From contig NZ_BOOR01000033.1 in assembly GCF_016863335.1 (NCBI RefSeq), positions 1-64,000 on the forward strand: 64,000 nucleotides of DNA, written 5' to 3'. Within the stretch, counting starts at the first letter, position 1. Each line of letters begins with the position of its first letter. This document shows, one piece after another, positions 9,094-17,423 of this stretch. The notes under the pieces were generated by a model. The model ran no database searches, had not been told where the DNA came from, and saw only the letters and a list, made by a program, of their open reading frames with translations. The position numbers and the translations under genes were made by a program. This DNA is from Planotetraspora thailandica. GTDB taxonomy: Bacteria; Actinomycetota; Actinomycetes; Streptosporangiales; Streptosporangiaceae.

Positions 9094-9456
9094 TCACTGC
9101 GTTGCGAGGGGGCTTGCGTCGGAGACCACCCACCATCCCGGTGGGGCGGGCTCGACGGTGGCCAGGTGGGGTTCGAGGTGCTCGTCTTCGCTGCACTGGT
9201 AGAAAGGGCCGCGGGGGCCGAGCAGGATCGGCAGCTGGTGGTCGAGATGGTCGCGGTACCAGACGCCCATCCCGGTGCCGGCTTCCAGGCGCAATGCCTC
9301 CCAGGCGTGCCAGAGCGCGGTGAGCCGGGAGATCGCCTCCGCGTGCTTCCACCATTGGGCGCACCAGCGGAACTCGCCGCCGAGCGTCCGCCGGTACATA
9401 GGCACGAACCGATCGGTCACCCATTCTTCGACCGTCGCGTACACCGGGTCTGTCAT
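9094..9456 (-). CDS. DUF4913 family protein
   Basis: A 120-residue protein with the DUF4913 pattern: an N-terminal segment YATVEEWVTDRFVPMYRR, then WCAQWWKHAEAI, LWHAWEALR, and a C-terminal WYRDHLDHQLPILL followed by the GPFYQC motif. DUF4913 genes are common in actinobacterial conjugative elements and plasmids beside VirD4-type ATPases; their role is unknown. It overlaps the VirD4-like gene by four bases. The many Trp residues around a conserved helical core suggest a small soluble fold. Confidence 0.75.
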   Translation of the reverse strand: MTDPVYATVEEWVTDRFVPMYRRTLGGEFRWCAQWWKHAEAISRLTALWHAWEALRLEAGTGMGVWYRDHLDHQLPILLGPRGPFYQCSEDEHLEPHLATVEPAPPGWWVVSDASPLATQ

Positions 9457-11192
9457 CGTGCCGCCCCTTCCGCGATGAGCCCTTCGAGCTGGTCGCGGCA
9501 GGCCTGAATGCGGTCGGCGTCGCGGCTGCGGTACCAGGGGAGCAGCGAGATCAGGGCGGGGCGCCCGCCGGTGGCCAGCAGCAGCGCGGTTCCCGGCGGC
9601 AGGGCGCGGATGGCAGCCGGCTCCATGATGTCCTGCCGGCGCAGCGAGATCTGCTCCGATGCCCGGCCGTCCGCGTACGACACTGAGCGGACGGGCACGT
9701 CATGCTGGCCGACGAGTGTGGCGAGGTCGCGTGCGAGGCGTGGGGAGTCGACGCCGGCGCCGATGACCTTGCGGGTGGCCGCGCCCCACAGGGCGGCCAT
9801 GCCCGCCTCGCCCCACACGGTCACGCCCTGCTCGTAGGACTGCAGGATCGTCACGGGGACGATGCCGCGTGAGCCGAAGTGGCTGTAGAGCTCGGGTAGG
9901 TCGGCGATGCGGCAGATGTTGGCGGCCTCGTCCAAGCAGACCACCATCGGCGGGTCGAGCCGGCCGCCGGCGCGCTCGGCTCGGCGTTCGGCGGCGCGCA
10001 TCGCGGTGTCGGTGAGCGCGGCGATCAGCGGCGAGGCAGCCGATCGTGACTTGGACAGCAGGTAGAGGGCGTCGGTTCCGGCGGCGAAGGCTCTCGGGTC
10101 GAAGACCGGAAGTGTTGATGGCGTGACCCACGAGACGATGGCTTCGTCGCGCAGCGCCTTGGCCGCGGTTCTGGCTGTCTGGTAGATGCCGTCCCGTGTC
10201 TCGACCGCGCCGTTTTGCGCCCCACGCAGGGACGAGGCGAGCAGTGAGAACTCCGCGTCCTCCAGCAGCTCGGCCGGCGTCGGTACGGCCGGCGCGTCGA
10301 GCCATTTGGCGACGTCGCGCAAGGTGCGGCCGGAGTAGGCGGCGGCGAGGAACAGTGCGCAGAGCAGGTCTTGGGCGGCAGGTCCCCACAGGTCGCGCTT
10401 GGTGCCGTCGTCGACGGTGAGGACGAAGTGCCCGGCCAGGCGATGGGCCTCTTCCACAGTGGCCAGGCCCCGCAGCGGATCCCACCACCAAGACTGCGGC
10501 TGATAGGTGATGCGCTGCGGGTCGAACAGCCACACCGCGCCCTCCGCCGCGCGTAGTGCGGCGGTAGCCGCCCACAGGTCGGCCTTGTTGGAGGTGGCGA
10601 TGACCGGTCCGGGCGCTGACAGCACGTACGGGATGCTCAAGCAGGTCGTCTTGCCCGAGCGGGGTGCCATGAACGCCACGATGGTGTCTTCCCAGGAGGC
10701 GTACAGCGTGGGCCCGCTGTGCATCAGGTCGCCGAGCGCCAGCCCGACGTCGCACGGCATCAGCGGCCCCTTGATATAGGGGCGCAGCTCAAGGGCCTTT
10801 CTCTCGGCTGCGTCCGGCTTCAGCGCGGCGAGCCCGGGGTTGTCCGCCAGCGCTGCCACCGGGTCCACTGGATCAGGGAGCCGGCCGACGACGAACCCCC
10901 ACGCGCCCACGACGACCGTCAGCGCCCCGGTGATAAGGAGTGAGGCCACGACCACTACGGCGAGCGTGGGGGTGCCGGGCCATGCGGCAGCCGTACGGCC
11001 CTCGACCACCTCCAGCACGAAATCCGTGCCGAACTGGCCCACGTTGCCGCCGAACAGGCCGGCCGCGATCCGGGCGGCGACCCAGATCAAGCCGAAGAAC
11101 GCCACGACACCCCATCCGGCCAGCAGCGCCACCCATGCCCCGGTCGCGCCGTGCGTCGTGAACCCGGGGCGCGGTCCCACGGCCCTGGTCAT
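9453..11192 (-). CDS. VirD4/TraG-like type IV coupling ATPase
   Basis: A 579-residue coupling protein that would deliver DNA-protein substrates to the mating channel. Two hydrophobic segments near the N-terminus (~20-48 and ~85-112) anchor it in the membrane. The cytosolic ATPase has Walker A APRSGKTTCLS (~174-184) and Walker B VVCLDEAANIC (~416-426), followed by FGSRGIVPVTILQSYEQG, a conserved TraG/VirD4 stretch. Candidate starts are ATG at 11192 or 11204. It belongs to the transfer operon but is separated from virB4 by a gene on the other strand. Confidence 0.87.
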   Translation of the reverse strand: MTRAVGPRPGFTTHGATGAWVALLAGWGVVAFFGLIWVAARIAAGLFGGNVGQFGTDFVLEVVEGRTAAAWPGTPTLAVVVVASLLITGALTVVVGAWGFVVGRLPDPVDPVAALADNPGLAALKPDAAERKALELRPYIKGPLMPCDVGLALGDLMHSGPTLYASWEDTIVAFMAPRSGKTTCLSIPYVLSAPGPVIATSNKADLWAATAALRAAEGAVWLFDPQRITYQPQSWWWDPLRGLATVEEAHRLAGHFVLTVDDGTKRDLWGPAAQDLLCALFLAAAYSGRTLRDVAKWLDAPAVPTPAELLEDAEFSLLASSLRGAQNGAVETRDGIYQTARTAAKALRDEAIVSWVTPSTLPVFDPRAFAAGTDALYLLSKSRSAASPLIAALTDTAMRAAERRAERAGGRLDPPMVVCLDEAANICRIADLPELYSHFGSRGIVPVTILQSYEQGVTVWGEAGMAALWGAATRKVIGAGVDSPRLARDLATLVGQHDVPVRSVSYADGRASEQISLRRQDIMEPAAIRALPPGTALLLATGGRPALISLLPWYRSRDADRIQACRDQLEGLIAEGAAR

Positions 11193-11332
11193 CGCGCGCT
11201 CCACCGGATGGCCTGGTCGGTTGCAGGAACATCCGCGTCCTGACCGACCTGTTCGGCCTGTCGCTCGTCAGAGCTGACTGACGCCGCAAAACCAGTTCGC
11301 ACGCCTCCCATGCCGGCGGCGAAGATGTAATC

Positions 11333-11950
11333 ATGACCACGGACCCGGACGAGGACCCCGAGATCAGGCGAGCCATCCAGCGCTATGTGGTCTGGGACCG
11401 TGACGAGCCCCGCTACCTCAAGCTCCTTGGCGGAAAGCTCCCGAAGCTCGACGATCGGTTCAAGATCGCCCTCGCCGATGACTCGCGTCAGATCAGCGAC
11501 GGAGACCTCGACAAATTCCTGTGCAGTGACTGGCGACCTCGTCTCACCGCCGCTTGGCTGATCGGCCTCGACCGCCGCATCCGCTACCGCCAGGCCATTG
11601 GCAAGCTTCTTCTGGACAGCGAGGTCGTCTACGCGGGCCGGGGCTACTGTTTCGCCCTCGCTAACTTCGGACAACCCGAAGATGCTGAGATCCTCACCGC
11701 CTACCTCGAGCGCTACCTTCCGAGAACGGACTGCCACTACGACCAGCACTGGGCCATCGGCGCGCTCCTTCACCTTGACGACCAACTCGGCACTTACCGG
11801 GCCCACCGATTCCTCGCCACCGGCCTGTGGGAAGCGTCTGCGTTCTCCCGCCTGGACCCGGCCACTCACCACCGAGTGATGACCGAACTTTGCGATACCG
11901 CCAGCACGCTCGCTCAGGACAGGCCCGGTTCCGAAACCTTCCGTCCATGA
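11333..11950 (+). CDS. DUF6000 family protein inserted in the transfer locus
   Basis: A 205-residue soluble protein with features I associate with DUF6000: the segment RLTAAWLIGLDRR, a central YCFALANFG, then HYDQHWAIGALLHLDDQLGT and a Trp-rich end. The family's function is not known; members often occur singly in actinobacterial genomes and near toxin or defence loci. The gene lies on the plus strand between two minus-strand conjugation genes and ends 9 bases from the end of virB4, so it looks like a cargo insertion. Its 128-base upstream stretch must hold its promoter. Confidence 0.65.
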   Translation: MTTDPDEDPEIRRAIQRYVVWDRDEPRYLKLLGGKLPKLDDRFKIALADDSRQISDGDLDKFLCSDWRPRLTAAWLIGLDRRIRYRQAIGKLLLDSEVVYAGRGYCFALANFGQPEDAEILTAYLERYLPRTDCHYDQHWAIGALLHLDDQLGTYRAHRFLATGLWEASAFSRLDPATHHRVMTELCDTASTLAQDRPGSETFRP

Positions 11951-11958
11951 ATGCCGCC

Positions 11959-13377
11959 TCACCGGCCATCGCCCCTTGGGCTCAGAACCCACTGCCCAGC
12001 AACTGAGTCGAACTTCGGATCTGTGTTGTATAGCTGGTGCTCGACGCCGACGAGGGAGAGCTCGACCGGGATGCCGAGCCGATCGCCGGTCTTGATGAGG
12101 TACTTGCCCCGGCCCGGGTGCCGCGCGCCCGGCTGCCAGGAGTCCGGAGCGGACCAGGAGGCGACCAGCTCCTGCTCCGGCACGGTCAGGCGGGTGATCT
12201 CGCTGACGCGGACCAGCTCGCGCGGTGGCAGCCCGGCCAGCACGGTGATGGCGCTGCGGTCGATGAACCCGCGGGCCTTGGCCCGATCCTCCTCGGTCGG
12301 CAGCGCCTCCAGGTCGGCGAGCGAGTGGGTGATCATGATGGAGGCCATGCCTTTGGCGCGGTTGAGCCGGGTCAGGCTGTCGGCGTATTCGACCAAACCG
12401 GGCGCTCCGCGTAGCGCCCGCCACAGCTCGTCCATCACCGCCAGGTAGGAGTGTCCGGTGGTGCCGTCGGCCATGGCGAAGCCGTACGCCCAGGTGCACA
12501 GCATCGCGGCGGTCAGCAGTTTGTCGCCGGCCGCGCCGACCCGGGAGATGTCCACGGAGACGGCGGGTGCGGTCAGGTCGATGGGCCGGGTGGTCGGCCC
12601 GTCGAAGACGCCGGCGAGCGACCCGGTGCAGAGCAGTTCGAGGGTGAAAACAAGGTCGCGGACACGCTCCCGGTATCGCTCCGGGTGGTGGGTGCGGGCG
12701 GCCGATCGCAGCGCCTCGGGACCTTCTTCGAGTACGGCGAGGACGTCGGGCATGGTCGGCGCGGCGAGGCGTTCGTCGAGCAGGTCGATGGTCCGACCGA
12801 GGATGACCTCTTCGGCGTTGCTGATGGGGGCTTCGCGGATGAGCGTGCACAGCGCCATCAGCAGGGACAGCCGTCGTCCGCGCATCTCCCAGCGCATCCG
12901 CTCGGCCTCGGCACCATGAAGGCCGCGTACGGCAGAGCCGAGCGGGCCCGCGTCGAGCGGGTTGATCCGGTCCAGACCCCGGCCGACGTGGATGACCTGC
13001 CCGCCGATGTGCTCGACGAGCATGGTGTAGTCGGGTTTGGTGTCGCCGAGGATGAGCGCGGTCGAGCCGAACGCGATGGCGCCGATGATGAGCCGCTTGA
13101 CCAGCGTGGATTTGCCGGTTCCCGGCTGGCCCAGGACGAACACGCCCGGGTTGGTGACGAGCCCGGCGCGCAGCCAGGCCAGCGGGTCGAGGCAAACGAC
13201 CTCGCCGAAGAGTTGGTGACGGCCGATCGGCGTGCCGATGGCGGGAGAGCCCGAGCCGGCCACGAACGGGAACAGGCCGCACACCTGTGCGGTGGTCGCC
13301 TGGAACTCCGCGCCGGCCTCGATGTGCACCGCGCACCCGCCGTACGGCTCGCGCCAGCCGCGTGTGGGTGTCTTCAC
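11959..13377 (-). CDS. VirB4-like conjugation ATPase
   Basis: A 472-residue ATPase that would energise pilus or channel assembly. Walker A is GQPGTGKSTLVKR (~82-94), with LILGDTKPDYTMLVE after it; Walker B is YLAVMDELWRAL (~306-317), then IMITHSLADLEAL, typical of VirB4/TraC C-terminal domains. GTG at 13377 is chosen because GAGGAGG lies six bases upstream and it gives a GTGA overlap with the stop of the SCO6880 gene. The protein lacks the long N-terminal domain of proteobacterial VirB4, as is usual in actinobacterial elements, where the SCO6880 protein supplies that part. Confidence 0.87.
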   Translation of the reverse strand: MKTPTRGWREPYGGCAVHIEAGAEFQATTAQVCGLFPFVAGSGSPAIGTPIGRHQLFGEVVCLDPLAWLRAGLVTNPGVFVLGQPGTGKSTLVKRLIIGAIAFGSTALILGDTKPDYTMLVEHIGGQVIHVGRGLDRINPLDAGPLGSAVRGLHGAEAERMRWEMRGRRLSLLMALCTLIREAPISNAEEVILGRTIDLLDERLAAPTMPDVLAVLEEGPEALRSAARTHHPERYRERVRDLVFTLELLCTGSLAGVFDGPTTRPIDLTAPAVSVDISRVGAAGDKLLTAAMLCTWAYGFAMADGTTGHSYLAVMDELWRALRGAPGLVEYADSLTRLNRAKGMASIMITHSLADLEALPTEEDRAKARGFIDRSAITVLAGLPPRELVRVSEITRLTVPEQELVASWSAPDSWQPGARHPGRGKYLIKTGDRLGIPVELSLVGVEHQLYNTDPKFDSVAGQWVLSPRGDGR

Positions 13378-14822
13378 CAGGACCTCCTCGTGTGCTCGGC
13401 GGGGCACACGCCGCAGGGCAGGGTGGTGGCGAAGGCAGCTGCTTGACTGCCCCACAGGCGGCGCAGCCGGATGCGGGAGGCTTCGGCGGCGGCCTCGGTT
13501 ACGGCGACCGCTCGGGGCAGGTCGTCTTCGTGCGTGACCGTGGTCGTGACGTACAGCGTCACCAGTGTGACCCCGGCCCCCGTGGCTTCTTCGGCGGCGG
13601 CTTGCCGGGCGCGGGCCTGGTCGTAGGCGTCGCGGGCGGTCTCGTCCCGGCCGGTGCGGCGGCGGTAGTGCTCGCGGAACGCTGCCGCGTTGACCTCGTC
13701 CTCGAGCACCCGCATGGCCTCGGCTGCGGGCAGCGGTCGGTACTGGAGGCTGACCCGCTTGGGGAATGGTCCTGGGGCGACCAGGCGGCTGAGCACGTCG
13801 GCGGGGACGTTCTGACGCGGTGCCTCGTGCCAGGCCCAGTTCACGCTGATACCGCTGTCATGCCGGTAGCGATCGGGGTGCTCCTCGGCCCCGATCGGAC
13901 CGGCGTCCGCCCACGTGAGGTCGTCGGCTCGGGTGGTGTCGGCGCGCGCCGCGGGGTCGTACGCGGCGCGGACGATACCGGCCAGCTCACTCGCGGTTGC
14001 CGGGCCGGTAATGGTGACGCCGCACGAGCCGAGCGCCGAGGCCAAGGCTTCCATGGTGCGGCCGAGTTCGCCGATCGCCGTGCTCATGTCGCCCTGACCG
14101 GCGGGGGAGCGGGCCGGGTCGAAGGTCACGCTGACGTAGGTGTCCACGCGGGCGGCCGTACGCGGAGCCGTACCGACCAGCTGCCGCATGAGCAGCGATG
14201 CCGCCTCAGGGGCGTCGGAGGACAGCGCGCGGTCGATGGTGTCGGCCAGGGCGGAGCCCGGCTCGGGGGCGGTGTCGACGGTGACGGTGACCCAGCGGAC
14301 AGCCGGCATGTGCCCGAGCGAGGCCAGCCATGTGCCCCAGTTGGCCACCCAGGTGTCGGCGTCCGAGCGCTCGGCGAGCCACGTGGAGGTCGGCGACACC
14401 TTCAGCGTCGCGGTGAACAGCCCGCTGCGCCGGTCCCACACGATCCCGTACGGCCGGCCGAAGGCATCCTCGGCCGACAGCAGGCGGGTCCCGGCCAGCA
14501 CGCCGGGAAGCTGGAACGCGCGGGGATGCGCGACGACCACTCCCGCCCTGTAGCGGGTGTGGCCGCGAGCCTTGCCGTACGACCAGCGCACCCGGCGCAT
14601 TATCAGGTGTGCGACGGGGACGCCGCTGACCCGGATCAGCACCAGCGCCCCGGCCACGGCGGCGGGTGGACCGGTATAAAGCGCCGCACGGGCGTTGATC
14701 GAGGTGGCAAGGACCAGTGTGGTGAGCGCGGCCAGCGCGACGAACGTCCCGGTCGTGCCCAGGCCGAGCAGGCCGAGGCCGCGCCGCCTGCGCCAGCCCC
14801 CGTAGGTGCGCACGTCGGTCAT
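13374..14822 (-). CDS. SCO6880-family conjugation protein
   Basis: A 482-residue protein with two closely spaced transmembrane segments near the N-terminus (~14-75) and a large cytosolic domain including an HPRAFQLPG stretch and WLASLGHMPAVRWVTV. This arrangement matches the actinobacterial SCO6880 family, thought to combine a PrgI/VirB3-like anchor with the N-terminal part of VirB4. The ATG at 14822 overlaps the preceding stop (14819-14821), settling the start against a long upstream extension that is only the antisense of a low-complexity coding stretch. It is directly followed by the VirB4-like ATPase, consistent with a bipartite motor. Confidence 0.82.
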   Translation of the reverse strand: MTDVRTYGGWRRRRGLGLLGLGTTGTFVALAALTTLVLATSINARAALYTGPPAAVAGALVLIRVSGVPVAHLIMRRVRWSYGKARGHTRYRAGVVVAHPRAFQLPGVLAGTRLLSAEDAFGRPYGIVWDRRSGLFTATLKVSPTSTWLAERSDADTWVANWGTWLASLGHMPAVRWVTVTVDTAPEPGSALADTIDRALSSDAPEAASLLMRQLVGTAPRTAARVDTYVSVTFDPARSPAGQGDMSTAIGELGRTMEALASALGSCGVTITGPATASELAGIVRAAYDPAARADTTRADDLTWADAGPIGAEEHPDRYRHDSGISVNWAWHEAPRQNVPADVLSRLVAPGPFPKRVSLQYRPLPAAEAMRVLEDEVNAAAFREHYRRRTGRDETARDAYDQARARQAAAEEATGAGVTLVTLYVTTTVTHEDDLPRAVAVTEAAAEASRIRLRRLWGSQAAAFATTLPCGVCPAEHTRRSW

Positions 14823-16027
14823 CGCTGGTGGTCCTCTCGCATCGAGTTGGCCGCGGTCTTCGCTCCGGACGCCAGGCCGCTTGCCACGGTCGCGGCTGCT
14901 GCCCCGGCCGGTCCCGCCGCGGTACCGGCCGCTGAGGCCGGCGACGCCGTAGGGGACGCCGTGGTTCCGTTTGCCGCTGATGAGCCTGCATTTGCGGCTG
15001 TCGCGGGGGCGGCGCCTGGCGGAGGAGCGGGTGGGGTGCCGCCTGCGGGTTTCCTGTCGCCCAGCTGTGACGACAGGAAACTCGCATGGCTGCTTGCGCC
15101 TGCGGGGGATGAGGCCGGGGCCGAGTTGCGGAATGCGCTGAAGGCGACCGCTCCGGCGATACCCGCGCCGAGGATGCCGCCGCCCCCGCCGGACGCTACG
15201 AGCGAGCCCGTGGTCCAAGTGAAGAACTTCATCAGCACCGGAAGCGCGATCAGCGACAGCAGCAGCATCGCGAAGCCCATGAGGGTCGTCCGCGTATCAG
15301 TGCCCTCGCCGATCATTGTGAACGTCGTCGCGTAGACGGCCGCCGCGGCAGGCTTGTAGAAGATGAGGGCGAGCATCCAGCCGGTCAGCTTGCGGAACCA
15401 GGGCTTGGTCAGCGTGGTCATGGACCCTGCGGCGGCCAGGGGGAGCAGGCCGGCGAGGATGACCAGCGCCGCCTGGCGGAAGAGCATGAGCACGGCCTGG
15501 ACGGTGCCGACCAGGATCGCGATGATCCCCAGCACGATGACCGCCCCTGGTGCCGCGCCGCTCATGGTGAGGATCTTCGTCAAGCGTCTGCCGAAGTCGC
15601 CGTGGGAGGCAGCGTCGAGGACCCAGGCAGACCAGGCGTCGCCGGCTTTGACGAGCATCGAAGTGGTCAGCACCCCGATCGTCGAGGTCGCCGCGATGAT
15701 GACCAAGCCCGAGCCGACGTCGACCAGGGGGCTTCCCTTGCGGGTCAGCGCCATTTTGCCGCCTGCGCTCAGAACGCCCAGCACGGCGATGGCGACCGCG
15801 ATCGGCAGGGTCCACTGCCGCAGCCGGTCCACCGCGGACTCGGCGGCCAGATCGGGCGAGGGCACCTTGACCCACCAGGAGATGCTGTTGCCGACTACCC
15901 AGGCCACACCGTCCTGGATGGCCTTGGCGATTTCGCCGAGCACCCCGTTGGCGGCGCCTTCGGCCACCTTGCCCACGACATATTCGGTGAATGAGCAGGT
16001 AGGAGACAGCAAGCTTTCGCACGGCAT
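14819..16027 (-). CDS. VirB6/TrbL-like polytopic channel protein
   Basis: A 402-residue membrane protein with about six hydrophobic segments between residues ~70 and 275, such as LPIAVAIAVLGVLSAGG, AVIVLGIIAILVGTVQAVL and AALVILAGLLPLAAAGS. A long Ala/Pro/Ser/Thr/Gly-rich hydrophilic tail (~300-402) follows. This is the TrbL/VirB6 pattern of mating-channel components. The start has GGAGTGAG upstream. It follows the lipoprotein gene by six bases and overlaps the SCO6880 gene by four. The low-complexity tail generates the long antisense open frames seen in this stretch. Confidence 0.82.
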   Translation of the reverse strand: MPCESLLSPTCSFTEYVVGKVAEGAANGVLGEIAKAIQDGVAWVVGNSISWWVKVPSPDLAAESAVDRLRQWTLPIAVAIAVLGVLSAGGKMALTRKGSPLVDVGSGLVIIAATSTIGVLTTSMLVKAGDAWSAWVLDAASHGDFGRRLTKILTMSGAAPGAVIVLGIIAILVGTVQAVLMLFRQAALVILAGLLPLAAAGSMTTLTKPWFRKLTGWMLALIFYKPAAAAVYATTFTMIGEGTDTRTTLMGFAMLLLSLIALPVLMKFFTWTTGSLVASGGGGGILGAGIAGAVAFSAFRNSAPASSPAGASSHASFLSSQLGDRKPAGGTPPAPPPGAAPATAANAGSSAANGTTASPTASPASAAGTAAGPAGAAAATVASGLASGAKTAANSMREDHQR

Positions 16028-16033
16028 GGCAGC

Positions 16034-16651
16034 TCACTCCTCGAAGAGCGTGTAGCCGTCGAGGGATGTGAGCGGGGCCGCCATCTTGCCCCAGTCGCCG
16101 TCCAACGGAGCCACCACGCGCCAGTCACCGTCGCGCCAGACGACCTGCACCCGGGTGCGGGCACGGACGGTGGTTCCGCGCGGGTCCGGGCCGGCGCTGA
16201 CGAGGTCCACCGTGGCGGCGTCAGGCGTGTAGCTTTGCCAGCGGTAGGCCTCTTCGTCTACGTAGGCCTTGCCGAGCGGGCTGCCCGGAGGAAGGCCTGC
16301 CTCCTGCCTGTTCTGCTCGTATGTGGTCCGCGCCTGCTCCAGGAGTCGGTCGGCGTCCGGGCCGGTCACCTGTTCGGTGATGGTGGGCTCGAACACGGCT
16401 GGGCCCCATTGCGAGTTCGCCCGTACGGCAATGTGCAGGGCGGCGAGCAGGGCGCCTTGCTGGGTGTGGGAGAAACCCTGCGCGCGATCGTGGTCGAGTA
16501 CGCGCGGGCCGTCGATGTCCGACAGCGGCAGCCGCACACCATGGAAGTCCTGCCAGGTGATATGAGCCTGCCGGGGCGAGGTGGTCGGGGTTGCCGGCGT
16601 ACTGCAGGCGCAGGCGGTGAGCAGCGTCAGTACGAGGATCGGCGCCTTCAT
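16034..16651 (-). CDS. Conjugation-associated lipoprotein (VirB8-like context)
   Basis: A 205-residue protein with a lipoprotein signal peptide: a hydrophobic MKAPILVLTLLTACAC with a lipobox around LTACAC. The mature part carries a domain with a C-terminal VRARTRVQVVWRDGDWRVV, the beta-strand pattern of NTF2-like folds seen in VirB8/TcpC-like proteins. That comparison is inferred from pattern and context. It would sit on the outer face of the membrane as part of the channel. It overlaps the upstream small membrane gene by ATGA. Confidence 0.75.
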   Translation of the reverse strand: MKAPILVLTLLTACACSTPATPTTSPRQAHITWQDFHGVRLPLSDIDGPRVLDHDRAQGFSHTQQGALLAALHIAVRANSQWGPAVFEPTITEQVTGPDADRLLEQARTTYEQNRQEAGLPPGSPLGKAYVDEEAYRWQSYTPDAATVDLVSAGPDPRGTTVRARTRVQVVWRDGDWRVVAPLDGDWGKMAAPLTSLDGYTLFEE

Positions 16652-16938
16652 CGCAGGAACATTCCGACGATTCCGGACGCGGTCGCGGCCAGGCTGAGCC
16701 CGCCGAGCACCCAGGGGATGCCGGAGGCGCCGTCGGCGGCGAAGGAGGAGCGGTTCTTGCGGCCGATCGCCATCTGCGCACCGCAGATCAGCAGGCCCGC
16801 GACCCCGGCGACGATCACTCCCCACTTGCCCCAGCCGAGGATCGTCGTGATCGGCTTGTCCAGGCCCGGCGGTGCGATCGGGGCCGGATTCGGCACCGCC
16901 ACAGCCGCGAGCATGTCGGCACCTGCGCTGACCAGCAT
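16648..16938 (-). CDS. Small two-helix membrane protein, first gene of the transfer operon
   Basis: A 96-residue protein with two hydrophobic segments, WGVIVAGVAGLLICGAQMAI (~37-56) and VLGGLSLAATASGIVGMFL (~76-95), separated by a short polar loop with GRKNRSS. This is the size and topology of VirB2-type pilin subunits, though no sequence motif proves that. ATG at 16938 has GGGAGGG upstream; an in-frame extension to 16983 lacks a binding site. It opens the minus-strand operon that runs to 7168. Confidence 0.68.
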   Translation of the reverse strand: MLVSAGADMLAAVAVPNPAPIAPPGLDKPITTILGWGKWGVIVAGVAGLLICGAQMAIGRKNRSSFAADGASGIPWVLGGLSLAATASGIVGMFLR

Positions 16939-16987
16939 GGATTGCCCTCCCTTTGCTGACGGGACATCGATCGATTGTCGCAATCTG

Positions 16988-17006
16988 TAGCGTGATCGTC
17001 ACGCTA
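16988..17006. promoter_or_regulatory. Perfect 8-bp inverted repeat in the divergent promoter region
   Basis: TAGCGTGA-TCG-TCACGCTA lies midway between the minus-strand transfer operon (ATG 16938) and the plus-strand HTH gene (ATG 17127). An eight-base perfect dyad with a three-base spacer in a shared upstream stretch is the expected form of an operator controlling transfer genes; the adjacent HTH protein is a candidate ligand. This is inferred from position and symmetry. Confidence 0.6.
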
Positions 17007-17126
17007 AGTGGGTATTCCAGAGCGCAAGCAGTCTCAAACAGCTGCATCCGTCTTCAGGCATTCACAATGCGTGCTGTCGCAGTCGCGTGGGGGAAACTGA
17101 ACGGTGACCGCTGGCTACAAGGAGTG

Positions 17127-17408
17127 ATGATGACCGAGCCGCTTGGCCGAGACCCCGACGTGCTGACCACCAAGGAACTGGCCGCCAAGCTCGGGCTCTC
17201 AGCCCAGACCGTCCGCCGCATGGCCAACGCCGGCCAGATCCCGGCGCTGCGGACCGGCAAGGACTACCGGTACTCCTGGAACGCGGTCCTCGACGTACTG
17301 CGACAGCCCCATCCGATAACGGGGGGTACCAACTATGACCAGAGCAAGCCGGGCGCCGGACGCCTGGCCACCCAGCACGCTCGCGACCAAGCTGGACAGG
17401 AGCTGTAA
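17127..17408 (+). CDS. MerR/excisionase-type HTH protein
   Basis: A 93-residue protein dominated by a winged HTH of the excisionase class: LTTKELAAKLGLSAQTVRR, then GQIPALRTGKDYRYSWNAVLD, the recognition helix followed by the wing. AAGGAG at 17119-17124 precedes two tandem ATGs at 17127 and 17130. The open frame upstream to 16953 crosses the operator-like dyad and is not considered coding. As no integrase is present, a regulator of the divergent transfer operon is as likely as a true Xis. Confidence 0.75.
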   Translation: MMTEPLGRDPDVLTTKELAAKLGLSAQTVRRMANAGQIPALRTGKDYRYSWNAVLDVLRQPHPITGGTNYDQSKPGAGRLATQHARDQAGQEL

Positions 17409-17423
17409 CCACGGCCGGGCGCG

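Noticed and set aside
11189-13336. A 715-codon minus-strand frame overlapping virB4
   Set aside because: Arg/Pro/His-rich shadow of the VirB4-like gene in another frame, and it also crosses the plus-strand DUF6000 gene.
13287-15335. A 682-codon open frame on the plus strand across the SCO6880 and VirB6-like genes
   Set aside because: It is the antisense of high-GC coding DNA, Gly/Arg/Ala-rich and without any motif, while the minus-strand genes have families, overlaps and ribosome sites.
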